51,283 nucleotides of DNA from JAHFRG01 sp036522275 (GCA_036522275.1 DATDGC010000087.1:1-51283), one strand, 5' to 3'. Numbered from the stretch's first letter, positions 42,451 to 51,137 are shown. Notes: generated from the letters alone by a model not told the origin. Translations and numbers: made by a program.

Positions 42451-42475
42451 GGAACCTCTGATTAACTTCATCGCG
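42451..42475 (+). repeat. Solo copy of the MITE-like terminal repeat
   Basis: GGAACCTCTGATTAA (42451-42465) is identical to the outer 15 bases of both ends of the element at 8914-9311. The next bases, CTTCATCGCG, match the inside of that element's right end (ATCCATCGCG) better than its left end. No partner inverted copy is seen nearby, so this is a solo or decayed end. It lies between divergent ppsR and the YgfX-like gene. Confidence 0.6.
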
Positions 42476-42530
42476 ATTGCGACGGCGGACGAAACTCGGC
42501 TGCATCTTGCCGACGCTGCGGCAAAACAGA

Positions 42531-42962
42531 ATGCTCAACATCCGGCTTAAACCTTCCGTGTATCTGACTCTATTGCTTAGCGCAGTTCATGCGATTGCCA
42601 TAGGGCTGTTCCTGGTTCTGCCGCTGCTGATATGGCTGAAAGTAGCTGCCACCCTTGTTTTTTGCACCAGTTTTGTGTTTTATCTCAAGCGCAATGCATG
42701 GCTTGCTACGCCAAACTCAATTATTGCGTTGGTAATAAACGAAGATTGCACTTGCGCGATAGAAACACGCGGTGGAAAGCGGTTGGAATGTATTCTGCTT
42801 CCTACAAGCTACGTATCCGCCTTCCTTACGGTATTGAATCTCAATGCCAATGGCGAGCGCCTGGCGAGGCATGTGGTGATTCTTCCTGACGCGATCAACT
42901 CCGAAGATTTTCGCAAACTCCGCGTTTTGCTGCGCTGGAAGTACAAGCCCGGGTCTATATAG
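42531..42962 (+). CDS. YgfX-family small membrane protein
   Basis: The 143-aa protein begins 'MLNIRLKPSVYLTLLLSAVH', has two membrane helices (about 10-30 and 35-55) and a soluble C-terminal half ('TRGGKRLECILLPTSYVS', 'VVILPDAINSEDFRKLRVLL'). This layout is that of YgfX (also called CptA), which in E. coli pairs with the SdhE assembly factor and has been linked to cell-division inhibition; in Pseudomonas-like genomes it lies near nadB and the sigma-E gene, as here. I prefer ATG 42531; the frame is open to a TTG at 42477. The end overlaps convergent nadB by eight bases. Family assignment is by shape and context. Confidence 0.65.
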   Translation: MLNIRLKPSVYLTLLLSAVHAIAIGLFLVLPLLIWLKVAATLVFCTSFVFYLKRNAWLATPNSIIALVINEDCTCAIETRGGKRLECILLPTSYVSAFLTVLNLNANGERLARHVVILPDAINSEDFRKLRVLLRWKYKPGSI

Positions 42963-44562
42963 CCCGAAGCGCTTGACCCACAGCCTCGGTTTTTTGCTGC
43001 AGCACGGTATTGCGCGCCTCGGGCAGGACTGCGGGGTAATCGCGGCTGAAATGCAGGCCGCGGCTTTCATGGCGCAGCATGGCGCTTTGCACAATGAGGT
43101 CAGCGGTCATCATCAGGTTGCGTAATTCCAGCAAATCGCCGCTCACCCTGAAATTGGCATAGTACTCGTTGATTTCTTCATGCAACAACCGGATACGGTG
43201 TTGCGCCCGCTCCAGGCGCTTGCTGGTGCGTACAATGCCGACGTAGTCCCACATGAAACGGCGCAGTTCGTCCCAGTTATGGGATATCACGATTTCCTCA
43301 TCGGCGTCGGTTACCCGGCTTTCGTCCCATTCCGCGAGGCTAACTCGCGGCTTTGAGGGCTGCTCCAGAATATCGCTTGCCGCAGCCTGACCGAACACCA
43401 GGCATTCTAAAAGCGAATTGCTGGCGAGCCGATTGGCGCCGTGCATGCCGGTATGCGCGGTTTCCCCAACCGCGTAGAGGCCGGGCAAATCGGTGCGTCC
43501 ATGACGGTCGGCAACCACGCCGCCGCAGATATAGTGCGCTGCAGGCACCACCGGTATCGGCTCGCGGGTCATGTCTATCCCCAATTCCAGGCAACGGGCA
43601 TGAATGGTTGGGAAGTGCTCGAGTATAAAATCCGCAGGCTTGTGCGAAATATCCAGGTAGACGCAATCCAAGCCACGTTTTTTCATCTCGAAATCTATGG
43701 CACGCGCCACAATATCGCGCGGCGCAAGCTCGGCACGCTCATCATGCGCGGGCATGAAGCGTGTGCCATCAGGCAGACATAGAATCCCGCCTTCGCCGCG
43801 CACTGCCTCTGAAATGAGGAATGACTTGGCATGCGGATGGTAAAGGCAGGTAGGGTGGAACTGGATGAATTCCATGTTGGCGATGCGGCAGCCGGCGCGC
43901 CAGCCCATGGCGAACCCATCTCCGGTCGCGGTGTCCGGGTTGGTGGTGTAGAGGTAAACTTTGCCCGCTCCGCCTGTCGCCAGCACGGTGTGGTCAGCGG
44001 CGATGGTTTTGACCTCGTCGGCAAGGTTGTCCAGCACGTAGACACCATAGCAACGGTTGTCGGGAAGCCCGATTTTCCTGCCGCTAATTAGGTCCACCGC
44101 TATATGGTGCTCGAGCACGTTGATGTTGGGATGGGCCTTGATTTTGGCTTCCAGTGTGGTTTGCACCGCGTGCCCGGTAGCATCGGTGGCGTGAATTACA
44201 CGGCGGTGGCTGTGGCCGCCTTCGCGCGTGAGGTGGTAGCCGCTGTCGCTTCCCGCGTCCAGGGTAAATTGCACCCCCTGGCTAATAAGCCACTGCACGC
44301 TTCCACGGCCACGCTCCACTGCGTAACGTGTCACTGCTTCGTCGCACAGGCCAGCACCGGCAATGAGGGTGTCCTGAATATGCGCTGCAATCGAGTCATC
44401 GTCGCCCAGCACTGCGGCAATTCCGCCCTGTGCCCAACTGCTCGCCCCGTCAATCAGGGCTTTTTTGGTAATCAGTCCGATTTTTTTGCGATCGGCGAGA
44501 TTAAGCGCCACCGTCAAACCGGCGAGCCCGCTGCCAATAATCACTACATCAAAGCGCTGCAA
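42955..44562 (-). CDS. nadB: L-aspartate oxidase NadB
   Basis: NadB oxidises L-aspartate to iminoaspartate with FAD, first step of NAD synthesis. The protein shows the FAD site 'FDVVIIGSGLAGLTVALNLA', 'SSWAQGGIAAVLGDDDS', 'TREGGHSHRRVIHATDATG' and 'GLYAVGETAHTGMHGANRLASNSLLE'. I place the start at TTG 44562 (535 aa, 'LQRFDVVIIGSG'), five bases after GGAAG; a GTG at 44604 gives 549 aa but lacks a ribosome site. NadB next to rpoE on the opposite strand is a conserved arrangement. Confidence 0.93.
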   Translation of the reverse strand: MQRFDVVIIGSGLAGLTVALNLADRKKIGLITKKALIDGASSWAQGGIAAVLGDDDSIAAHIQDTLIAGAGLCDEAVTRYAVERGRGSVQWLISQGVQFTLDAGSDSGYHLTREGGHSHRRVIHATDATGHAVQTTLEAKIKAHPNINVLEHHIAVDLISGRKIGLPDNRCYGVYVLDNLADEVKTIAADHTVLATGGAGKVYLYTTNPDTATGDGFAMGWRAGCRIANMEFIQFHPTCLYHPHAKSFLISEAVRGEGGILCLPDGTRFMPAHDERAELAPRDIVARAIDFEMKKRGLDCVYLDISHKPADFILEHFPTIHARCLELGIDMTREPIPVVPAAHYICGGVVADRHGRTDLPGLYAVGETAHTGMHGANRLASNSLLECLVFGQAAASDILEQPSKPRVSLAEWDESRVTDADEEIVISHNWDELRRFMWDYVGIVRTSKRLERAQHRIRLLHEEINEYYANFRVSGDLLELRNLMMTADLIVQSAMLRHESRGLHFSRDYPAVLPEARNTVLQQKTEAVGQALRAI

Positions 44563-44653
44563 TTTTGCTTCCCGTTGCACAACAATCCTTACTATAACAG
44601 ACACGGCTTGAGAGCCGCAGCATAGTCAGGCTTGAATAACCCTAACCCAAACT

Positions 44654-44681
44654 GAACTATTAGACCAGGGCGCGGTCTTTA
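44654..44681 (+). promoter_or_regulatory. Possible sigma-E-type promoter for rpoE
   Basis: GAACTA (44654-44659) and TCTTTA (44676-44681) are 16 bases apart, resembling the sigma-E consensus GAACTT...TCTGA/TCAAA. Autoregulation of rpoE by such a promoter is common, but the -10 match is only partial. Confidence 0.3.
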
Positions 44682-44706
44682 GCCCTATAAGTACATGTGC
44701 GTTTCC

Positions 44707-44734
44707 TTGAGAGCGAACTGAACTAAGGTATACT
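44707..44734 (+). promoter_or_regulatory. Sigma-70 promoter for the rpoE operon
   Basis: TTGAGA (44707-44712) and TATACT (44729-44734) are 16 bases apart. Transcription would start near 44741, 69 bases before rpoE, so the short open frame at 44759 lies within the leader. Confidence 0.55.
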
Positions 44735-44758
44735 AGCGCGCTGCCGGGGGTTGCTTGA

Positions 44759-44803
44759 ATGGCTCAGCGTCTGCAAGCATACCTAGCGGTATTCAGGGAA
44801 TAG
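44759..44803 (+). CDS. Candidate 14-codon leader peptide upstream of rpoE
   Basis: ATG GCT CAG ... GAA TAG encodes MAQRLQAYLAVFRE. A G-rich run (GGGGG) lies about nine bases upstream as a possible ribosome site. Its stop is six bases before the rpoE ATG, in the same frame, and the AGGGA that would serve rpoE lies inside its last codons. In E. coli a longer leader gene, rseD, is translated ahead of rpoE and coupled to it; this may be a shorter parallel. No homology to RseD is claimed. Confidence 0.4.
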   Translation: MAQRLQAYLAVFRE

Positions 44804-44809
44804 CTGTAC

Positions 44810-45409
44810 ATGGGTGATCGAGAAATCGACCAGCAACTGGTCGAACGCGCACAACACGGAGACAAACATGCCTTTGAGCTGCTGGTGGTCAAATACCAGC
44901 GCAAACTGGGAAGGCTGTTATCCCGCTTCATACGTGACGCCGCTGAAATCGAGGATGTTACGCAAGAAACCTTTATCAAGGCATACCGTGCTTTGCCGTC
45001 GTTCCGGGGCGACAGCGCGTTCTATACCTGGCTGTACCGGATCGGCATCAATACCGCGAAGAACTATCTGGTGGCCATGGGACGGCGCGCGCCGACCGCG
45101 ACCGAGTTCGATATCACGGACGCGGAGGCATTTGAGGACGGCGAGCAGCTCAAGGACATGAATACGCCCGAGAACGAGTTGATGAGCAAGCAGGTTGCCA
45201 AAACCGTGAACCAAACGCTGCAAGAGCTGCCTGATGAGCTGAGGACGGCGATTACGCTGCGTGAAATTGAAGGACTGAGTTACGAGGATATTGCATCAAT
45301 CATGGGTTGCCCCATTGGCACCGTGCGTTCGCGGATTTTTCGGGCGCGCGAGGCGATCGCCGAGAAACTCCGGCCGATGCTCGGCACCAGCAAAGACAAG
45401 AGGTGGTGA
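44810..45409 (+). CDS. rpoE: RNA polymerase sigma factor RpoE (sigma-E)
   Basis: Sigma-E directs transcription of envelope stress genes when misfolded outer-membrane proteins build up. The 199-aa ECF sigma factor shows region 2 'ELLVVKYQRKLGRLLSRFI', 'IEDVTQETFIKAYRALPSFRG', 'FYTWLYRIGINTAKNYL', and region 4 'TLREIEGLSYEDIASIMGCPIGTVRSRI' split across the helix-turn-helix. Its anti-sigma factor is encoded directly after it with two bases between. The start ATG 44810 gives the usual 'MGDREIDQQLVERAQ'. Confidence 0.96.
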   Translation: MGDREIDQQLVERAQHGDKHAFELLVVKYQRKLGRLLSRFIRDAAEIEDVTQETFIKAYRALPSFRGDSAFYTWLYRIGINTAKNYLVAMGRRAPTATEFDITDAEAFEDGEQLKDMNTPENELMSKQVAKTVNQTLQELPDELRTAITLREIEGLSYEDIASIMGCPIGTVRSRIFRAREAIAEKLRPMLGTSKDKRW

Positions 45410-45411
45410 TT

Positions 45412-45930
45412 ATGAAACACGATATATCGGCTTTAATGGACGGCGAACTGGACCAGGACGACGCAAAAACGGCGATCGCCAGACTCAAGCAGCATAAAGA
45501 CCTGCGCGACGCCTGGTTTGATTATCATCTGATCGGCGACGTGATGCGGCAAACCGGCCTCGTTTCCACCGAATTCGGCAAGCGCCTCAAGGAAAAACTG
45601 GCCCTGGAACCGGTCATCCTGGCGCCGCGCCGACCGGTTCTGCTAAAAGTCAAAATCGCGGCATTGTCGGTCGCCGCTTCGCTTGCCGCAGTGGCCATGG
45701 TGGCCTGGGTAGTCCTGCAAAACAACACCGACAATGCAAAACAAAAGCTTGCAGCCACCCAACAGTCCAATGCCGCAGCCATGCTGGCCAGCCTTCCTAG
45801 GTACCCTCTCAACAGCAACGTCAACGAATATTTGTTAGCCCATCAGGAATTTTCACCCAGCACGGCGATACAGGGTGTTGCGCCTTACGTGCGCACAGTC
45901 TCGGACGAGGCCAAGGAAGCCAGCCGATGA
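45412..45930 (+). CDS. rseA: Anti-sigma-E factor RseA
   Basis: RseA holds sigma-E at the inner membrane until it is cut by DegS-type protease and RseP. The 172-aa protein has the cytoplasmic sigma-binding domain ('ISALMDGELDQDDAKTAIA', then 'RDAWFDYHLIGDVMRQ'), one membrane helix (about 82-102) and a periplasmic tail. The frame is open to 45307 within rpoE, but ATG 45412 with AGGTGG upstream is the natural start. It overlaps rseB by four bases (ATGA). Confidence 0.92.
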   Translation: MKHDISALMDGELDQDDAKTAIARLKQHKDLRDAWFDYHLIGDVMRQTGLVSTEFGKRLKEKLALEPVILAPRRPVLLKVKIAALSVAASLAAVAMVAWVVLQNNTDNAKQKLAATQQSNAAAMLASLPRYPLNSNVNEYLLAHQEFSPSTAIQGVAPYVRTVSDEAKEASR

Positions 45931-46898
45931 GAGTCTTGCTGCTCGGCCTGTTCCTCGCCTGGCCCTTAACCTTGCTGGCGGAAACCCCGGAGGCACCTGA
46001 CGATGCACTGGCCTGGCTGCAAAAAATCGCCGCCGCTGCGCACGAGCTCAATTACAGCGGCACTTTCATTTACCAGTACGGCAACCACACCGAAACTTCC
46101 CGAATCGTGCATGCGGTGGACAGTTCCGGCGAACACGAAAAACTTGAAATCCTGGACGGCTTGCCGCGCGAGATTATTCGCAACAATGACGAAGTGCAAT
46201 GTTTTTTACCGGAAAGCAAAACAGTAAAAGTCGAAAAGCGACTTCAGAGGAAACCCTTCCCTGCGCTGCTTCCCGAGCAGCTCAACAACCTGAGCGAAAG
46301 CTACCTTATCAAATTGGGCGGACATGAGCGGATTGCAGGGTTCCATTGCCAGGCGTTGTTGCTGGAACCCAAAGACGACCTGCGCTACGGATATCATCTA
46401 TGGGCGGAAACTAATTCCGGCTTACTGCTTAAAGCCAGCATGCTGGACGAAAAAAACGATGTGGTAGAGCAGATGACTTTTACCCAGTTGAACATAGGCG
46501 GGCCGATAGATGAGGAAGCGCTCAAACCGAAATACCCAGCCAAAGCCGCTGGCTGGCGTTATGACCGCTCCGGGCAGCCCGAACAGATTTCCACGGAAAC
46601 CGGGTGGAGTGTCAAAAACCCGCTCGCAGGATTCAAGAAAATCATGGAAGCCAAACGCATGGTGAGCGGTAAGCCGGCGCCGATTTCGCATATCGTTTAT
46701 TCTGATGGGTTGGCTGCGGTGTCGGTATTCATTGAGCCGCGCGCTCCAGGAGTCAAGCCTTTAAACGGGGTGTCAAAACGTGGTGCGCTTAATATTTATA
46801 CCAAACCCCTGGACGATTACCAGGTTACAGTGCTGGGAGAAGCCCCGCCGATGACCGTGATGCAAATAGGAAATTCGGTGTACTACACCGGCAAATAA
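45927..46898 (+). CDS. rseB: Sigma-E regulatory protein RseB/MucB
   Basis: RseB binds the periplasmic part of RseA and shields it from cleavage, and also senses lipopolysaccharide intermediates. The 323-aa protein has a signal peptide (MRVLLLGLFLAWPLTLLA, cut near 18), the LolA-like N-terminal domain ('ALAWLQKIAAAAHELNYSG' to about 200) and the smaller C-terminal domain ('SHIVYSDGLAAVSVFIEPR'). Translational coupling with rseA is suggested by the ATGA overlap. Confidence 0.93.
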   Translation: MRVLLLGLFLAWPLTLLAETPEAPDDALAWLQKIAAAAHELNYSGTFIYQYGNHTETSRIVHAVDSSGEHEKLEILDGLPREIIRNNDEVQCFLPESKTVKVEKRLQRKPFPALLPEQLNNLSESYLIKLGGHERIAGFHCQALLLEPKDDLRYGYHLWAETNSGLLLKASMLDEKNDVVEQMTFTQLNIGGPIDEEALKPKYPAKAAGWRYDRSGQPEQISTETGWSVKNPLAGFKKIMEAKRMVSGKPAPISHIVYSDGLAAVSVFIEPRAPGVKPLNGVSKRGALNIYTKPLDDYQVTVLGEAPPMTVMQIGNSVYYTGK

Positions 46899-46989
46899 AC
46901 CCCCAACCGCCCGCAACCCATTTGCTGCCCAGTTTTACATCCCGCAAGAAGTGATGATGTTTTTTTAACGAGACAAAGGAAGTCAATCA

Positions 46990-48369
46990 ATGAAAAAACT
47001 GTTTTTGGTGTTTGCCTTTTTTATTTCGTTTATCGCGCCTGTTCCTGCCAAGGATTTGCCCGATTTTACTGATTTGGCAGAAAAGCAGGGGCCGGCCGTG
47101 GTTAACGTCAGCACCACGCAAACCGTGCAAAGCCAGCAGGGAACTCCGCAGCTGCCGTTTTCCGAAGACGACCCATTTTACGATTTTTTCCGGCGCTTTG
47201 CCCCTCCTGTGCCTCACGAGTTTGAATCGAGATCCCTCGGCTCAGGCTTCATCATCAGTTCTGACGGTTATATCCTCACCAACTCGCATGTAGTGGAAGC
47301 CGCCGACGAAGTCACGGTCAAGCTTACCGACAAACGCGAATTTAAAGCCAAGGTGATCGGCAGCGACCGCCGCACCGATGTTGCATTACTCAAGATCGAA
47401 GCAACAGGTTTGCCTAAAGTGACTATGGGCGATCCGGCCAAGCTCAAGGTCGGGGAATGGGTCGTGGCCATCGGTTCGCCTTTCGGTTTTGAGAACAGCG
47501 TGACCGCGGGCATTGTCAGCGCCAAGGGACGTTCATTGCCTCAGGAAAATTTCGTTCCCTTTATCCAGACCGATGTCGCGATCAACCCCGGCAACTCAGG
47601 GGGGCCTTTGTTTAACCTGAAAAGCGAAGTCGTCGGCATCAATTCACAGATTTACAGCCGCACCGGCGGTTTCATGGGCCTGTCGTTTGCTATCCCCATT
47701 GACGTGGCGATGGAAGTCACCGAGCAATTGCGCACCACCGGCAGGGTAAGTCGTGGACGCATCGGTGTGGTGATTCAGGAAGTGACTAAGGAGCTTGCTG
47801 AATCGTTTGGACTGAGCAAACCGATGGGAGCGCTCATCAATTCCGTGGAAAAAGGCGGCCCCGCCGACAAAGCAGGTCTCGAGGCCAGCGATGTGATTCT
47901 CAAGTTCGACGACAAAACGATCAATACATCATCCGATCTTCCGCGCATAGTAGGTTCAACCAAGCCGGGCTCAAAAGTCACGTTGCAGATTTGGCGCAAA
48001 GGTGCAGCCAAGGATATTTTATTGACGGTGGTGGAAATTCCGGCGGATGAAAAAATTGCGCAGCGTTCCGGTAAGCGTAGCAAGGCGTCCGATAACCGTC
48101 TTGGAATGGCTTTGAGCGAGCTCACGGTGGATCAGCGCAACGAGCTTGGAATCCGAGGCGGAATACTGGTTGAAGAGGTGCAGGGCACTTCGGCGCGTGC
48201 CGGTATACGCCGTGGCGACATCATTCTGGCTGTCAATAACCATGACGTAAAATCGGTCGAGCAGTTCAACCAATTGCTCAATAAACTTGAAAAAGGGCGC
48301 ACTATCGCATTGCTGGTACGACGCGGTGACAGCGCCTTGTACATCCCCTTGCGCATCGATGGCAATTGA
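46990..48369 (+). CDS. mucD: Periplasmic serine protease DegP/MucD family
   Basis: The 459-aa protein is an HtrA-family protease/chaperone that clears damaged periplasmic proteins. It has a signal peptide (cut near residue 20), catalytic triad H100 ('LTNSHVVEA'), D130 ('RRTDVALLKI') and S203 ('NPGNSGGPLF'), and two PDZ domains (about 255-350 and 365-455). The place after rseB matches mucD of Pseudomonas and betaproteobacteria, where it limits sigma-E activation. AAGGAAG lies upstream of the ATG. The preceding 91-base gap has no clear promoter. Confidence 0.94.
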   Translation: MKKLFLVFAFFISFIAPVPAKDLPDFTDLAEKQGPAVVNVSTTQTVQSQQGTPQLPFSEDDPFYDFFRRFAPPVPHEFESRSLGSGFIISSDGYILTNSHVVEAADEVTVKLTDKREFKAKVIGSDRRTDVALLKIEATGLPKVTMGDPAKLKVGEWVVAIGSPFGFENSVTAGIVSAKGRSLPQENFVPFIQTDVAINPGNSGGPLFNLKSEVVGINSQIYSRTGGFMGLSFAIPIDVAMEVTEQLRTTGRVSRGRIGVVIQEVTKELAESFGLSKPMGALINSVEKGGPADKAGLEASDVILKFDDKTINTSSDLPRIVGSTKPGSKVTLQIWRKGAAKDILLTVVEIPADEKIAQRSGKRSKASDNRLGMALSELTVDQRNELGIRGGILVEEVQGTSARAGIRRGDIILAVNNHDVKSVEQFNQLLNKLEKGRTIALLVRRGDSALYIPLRIDGN

Positions 48370-48505
48370 AGGCCGTCTTAAATTAGTGATGGCGGGCAAG
48401 CAATATTGCCCCCTTTGCCATGCCGCGTTGCGCGAGCTTCAAGGCTGATAACCACACGGCAATACCAAAATCCGCTAGAATTCAGCTTTGTTTGCATAAG
48501 GTCAA

Positions 48506-48529
48506 GGGCACTACAGTGCCCCTTTTTTT
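48506..48529 (+). terminator. Terminator-like hairpin immediately before lepA
   Basis: GGGCAC (48506-48511), loop TACA, GTGCCC (48516-48521), then C and seven T (48523-48529). It ends five bases before the lepA ATG at 48535. It would end the rpoE-mucD transcript, or act as an attenuator for lepA-lepB. It occupies the place of the lepA ribosome site. Confidence 0.65.
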
Positions 48530-48534
48530 GACGC

Positions 48535-50325
48535 ATGAATCACATCCGCAATTTTTCCATCATTGCCCACATCGATCACGGGAAATCCACGCTTGCGGAC
48601 CGCTTCATCCAGATCTGCGGGGGCTTGAGCGAGCGCGAGATGGGACCGCAAGTGCTGGATTCGATGGAACTGGAGCGCGAACGCGGTATTACCATCAAGG
48701 CACAAACCGCAGCGCTCAACTACCAGGCACGCGATGGCCAGACTTATCTTTTAAACCTGATTGATACCCCCGGACATGTGGATTTCTCATACGAGGTATC
48801 GCGCTCTCTTGCCGCATGCGAAGGGGCGTTGCTGGTGGTGGATGCCTCGCAAGGAGTGGAAGCCCAGACCGTGGCCAATTGCTACACGGCTATAGAGCAG
48901 GGAGTTGAAGTGGTGCCGGTGCTGAACAAAATAGACCTGCCGTCCGCTGAACCGGCACGCGTCATCGAGGAAATCGAGGACATCATCGGCATTTCGGCAA
49001 AAGATGCGGTACATGCCAGCGCCAAGACCGGCCAGGGTGTGGAAGATATCCTGGATGCGGTAATCCGCCGCATCCCTCCGCCCAAAGGCAACACAGACTC
49101 GCCACTCAAGGCGTTGATCATTGATTCCTGGTTTGACAACTATGTCGGCGTGGTGATACTGGTGCGGGTGGTGGACGGGGTGCTCAAACCCAAGGACAAG
49201 ATTCTGCTGATGTCCACTCAGGCAGGATACTTGTGCGAACAGGTGGGCGTGTTTACCCCAAAAGCCAAACTCAAGGATTCATTATCCGCAGGAGAGGTGG
49301 GGTTTGTCATTGCTGGAATCAGGGAACTCAAAGCCGCCAAGGTCGGCGACACGATAACGCTTGCCGGCAACCCGGCCAAACATGCTTTGTCCGGATTCAA
49401 GGAAATCAAACCGCAGGTTTTTGCCGGCCTTTTCCCGGTGGATTCCAACGAGTATGACGCGCTGCGCGATGCGCTGGAGAAACTGCAACTCAACGACGCT
49501 TCGCTGCATTACGAACCGGAAACCTCTCAAGCTTTGGGATTCGGCTTCCGCTGCGGCTTCCTGGGATTACTGCATCTGGACATCGTGCAGGAGCGACTGG
49601 AGCGAGAATACGGGATGGTGCTGATCACCACCGCGCCGACTGTGATCTACCAGGTGCTGTTGCGCAACGGCACGGTGATGGAAATCGAGAATCCGTCAAA
49701 AATGCCCGACTCTTCGAATATCGAGGAAATACGCGAGCCCATCATCACCGCCACAATCCTGGTACCACAGGCTTATGTCGGCCCGGTGATCACGCTATGC
49801 ATCGAAAAGCGCGGCGTGCAGAAAAATATGCAATACATGGGCCGGCAGGTGATGCTGACTTATGAGCTGCCGCTCAATGAAGTGGTCATGGATTTCTTCG
49901 ACAAGCTCAAATCAGTAAGCCGCGGCTACGCCTCCCTCGATTATGAATTCAAGGAGTTTCGCAGCGCGGATCTAGTCAAGCTGGATATCCTGATCAACGG
50001 CGACAGGGTTGACGCGTTGTCGCTGGTTGTGCACCGTTCCAATAGTCAATACCGGGGACGCGAGCTCGCAGTAAAAATGCGCGAGCTGATCCCGCGGCAG
50101 ATGTTCGATGTGGCGGTGCAGGCAGCAATCGGATCGCACATCATAGCCAGGGAAACCATCAAGGCGTTGCGCAAGAACGTGCTGGCGAAATGCTATGGCG
50201 GTGATGTCACACGTAAGAAAAAATTGCTGGAAAAGCAAAAAGCCGGGAAGAAACGGATGAAGCAGGTCGGCAACGTTGAAATCCCTCAAGAAGCTTTTCT
50301 GGCGATTCTGCGAGTCGAAAAATAA
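48535..50325 (+). CDS. lepA: Elongation factor 4 (LepA)
   Basis: LepA is a ribosome-binding GTPase that acts in 30S biogenesis/initiation and under ionic stress. The 596-aa protein shows the G1 motif 'AHIDHGKST' (11-19), G2 'ERGITIKAQT', G3 'DTPGHVDF', G4 'NKIDLP', and the LepA-specific C-terminal domain ('RKKKLLEKQKAGKKRMKQVG'). The start 'MNHIRNFSIIAHIDHGKST' is exact for the family, but no ribosome site precedes it; a terminator-like hairpin does. It shares one base with lepB (TAATG). Confidence 0.97.
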   Translation: MNHIRNFSIIAHIDHGKSTLADRFIQICGGLSEREMGPQVLDSMELERERGITIKAQTAALNYQARDGQTYLLNLIDTPGHVDFSYEVSRSLAACEGALLVVDASQGVEAQTVANCYTAIEQGVEVVPVLNKIDLPSAEPARVIEEIEDIIGISAKDAVHASAKTGQGVEDILDAVIRRIPPPKGNTDSPLKALIIDSWFDNYVGVVILVRVVDGVLKPKDKILLMSTQAGYLCEQVGVFTPKAKLKDSLSAGEVGFVIAGIRELKAAKVGDTITLAGNPAKHALSGFKEIKPQVFAGLFPVDSNEYDALRDALEKLQLNDASLHYEPETSQALGFGFRCGFLGLLHLDIVQERLEREYGMVLITTAPTVIYQVLLRNGTVMEIENPSKMPDSSNIEEIREPIITATILVPQAYVGPVITLCIEKRGVQKNMQYMGRQVMLTYELPLNEVVMDFFDKLKSVSRGYASLDYEFKEFRSADLVKLDILINGDRVDALSLVVHRSNSQYRGRELAVKMRELIPRQMFDVAVQAAIGSHIIARETIKALRKNVLAKCYGGDVTRKKKLLEKQKAGKKRMKQVGNVEIPQEAFLAILRVEK

Positions 50326-51128
50326 TGAATTTTGCCCTGATCATGTTCGTTCTCCTGGTGGTCACTGGCGGCATCGGGCTGTTCGACTATTTCTGGCTTA
50401 AAGCGCGACGCCGGCCTCAAAGTGCAGAGCCGTGGTGGGTGGAATACCCCAAAAGTTTTTTCCCGGTGATTCTGGTGGTATTCTTGCTGCGCTCTTTTCT
50501 TGTAGAACCATTCAAAATTCCATCCGGCTCAATGATCCCCACATTGCTGGTCGGGGATTTCATCCTGGTCAACAAAAACACTTATGGCATTCGCCTGCCA
50601 ATCCTCAACCTCAAGATCATTGACATCAATGAACCCAAACGCGGTGAAGTGATGGTATTCCGCTATCCGGAAAACCCGTCTCTGGATTACATCAAGCGCG
50701 TGGTCGGCCTGCCCGGGGACAAAATTGTTTACCGTTCCAAGAGGTTGTGGATTAACGGCAAAGCGGTGAAAGTCGAGCCCTCCGGAGAGTATAATTATGT
50801 CGAATCCGGGTTGAATTTTGTTGAGGCCAAACGTTTTACTGAAAACCTCGGCGGGCACCCGCACCCGATTCTTATCCAAGCCGAGGTGCCTGCAGTACAA
50901 ACTGGCGGAGTAAGGCAATTCCCGTTTCGCGGGAATTGCGTTTACAATGAAGAAGGTTTCAGCTGCACCGTTCCCGCCGGACATTACTTCATGCTCGGCG
51001 ATAACCGGGACAGCAGCAGCGACAGCCGCTATTGGGGCTTCGTACCGCAACAAAACATCGTCGGCAAGGCGTTCATGATCTGGTGGAATTTCGATAACCT
51101 GAAGCGCATTGGCCAATCTGTCGAATAG
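50325..51128 (+). CDS. lepB: Signal peptidase I LepB
   Basis: LepB cuts signal peptides from exported proteins at the outer face of the inner membrane. The 267-aa protein has membrane segments at about 4-22 and 44-60, the catalytic Ser S69 in 'IPSGSMIPTLLVGDF' and catalytic Lys K124 in 'DYIKRVVGLPGD', then 'GHYFMLGDNRDSSSDSRYWG'. It overlaps the lepA stop by one base, so is coupled to it. The next gene is the DUF4845 gene, as in other betaproteobacteria. Confidence 0.97.
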   Translation: MNFALIMFVLLVVTGGIGLFDYFWLKARRRPQSAEPWWVEYPKSFFPVILVVFLLRSFLVEPFKIPSGSMIPTLLVGDFILVNKNTYGIRLPILNLKIIDINEPKRGEVMVFRYPENPSLDYIKRVVGLPGDKIVYRSKRLWINGKAVKVEPSGEYNYVESGLNFVEAKRFTENLGGHPHPILIQAEVPAVQTGGVRQFPFRGNCVYNEEGFSCTVPAGHYFMLGDNRDSSSDSRYWGFVPQQNIVGKAFMIWWNFDNLKRIGQSVE

Positions 51129-51137
51129 GGAGGTTAC

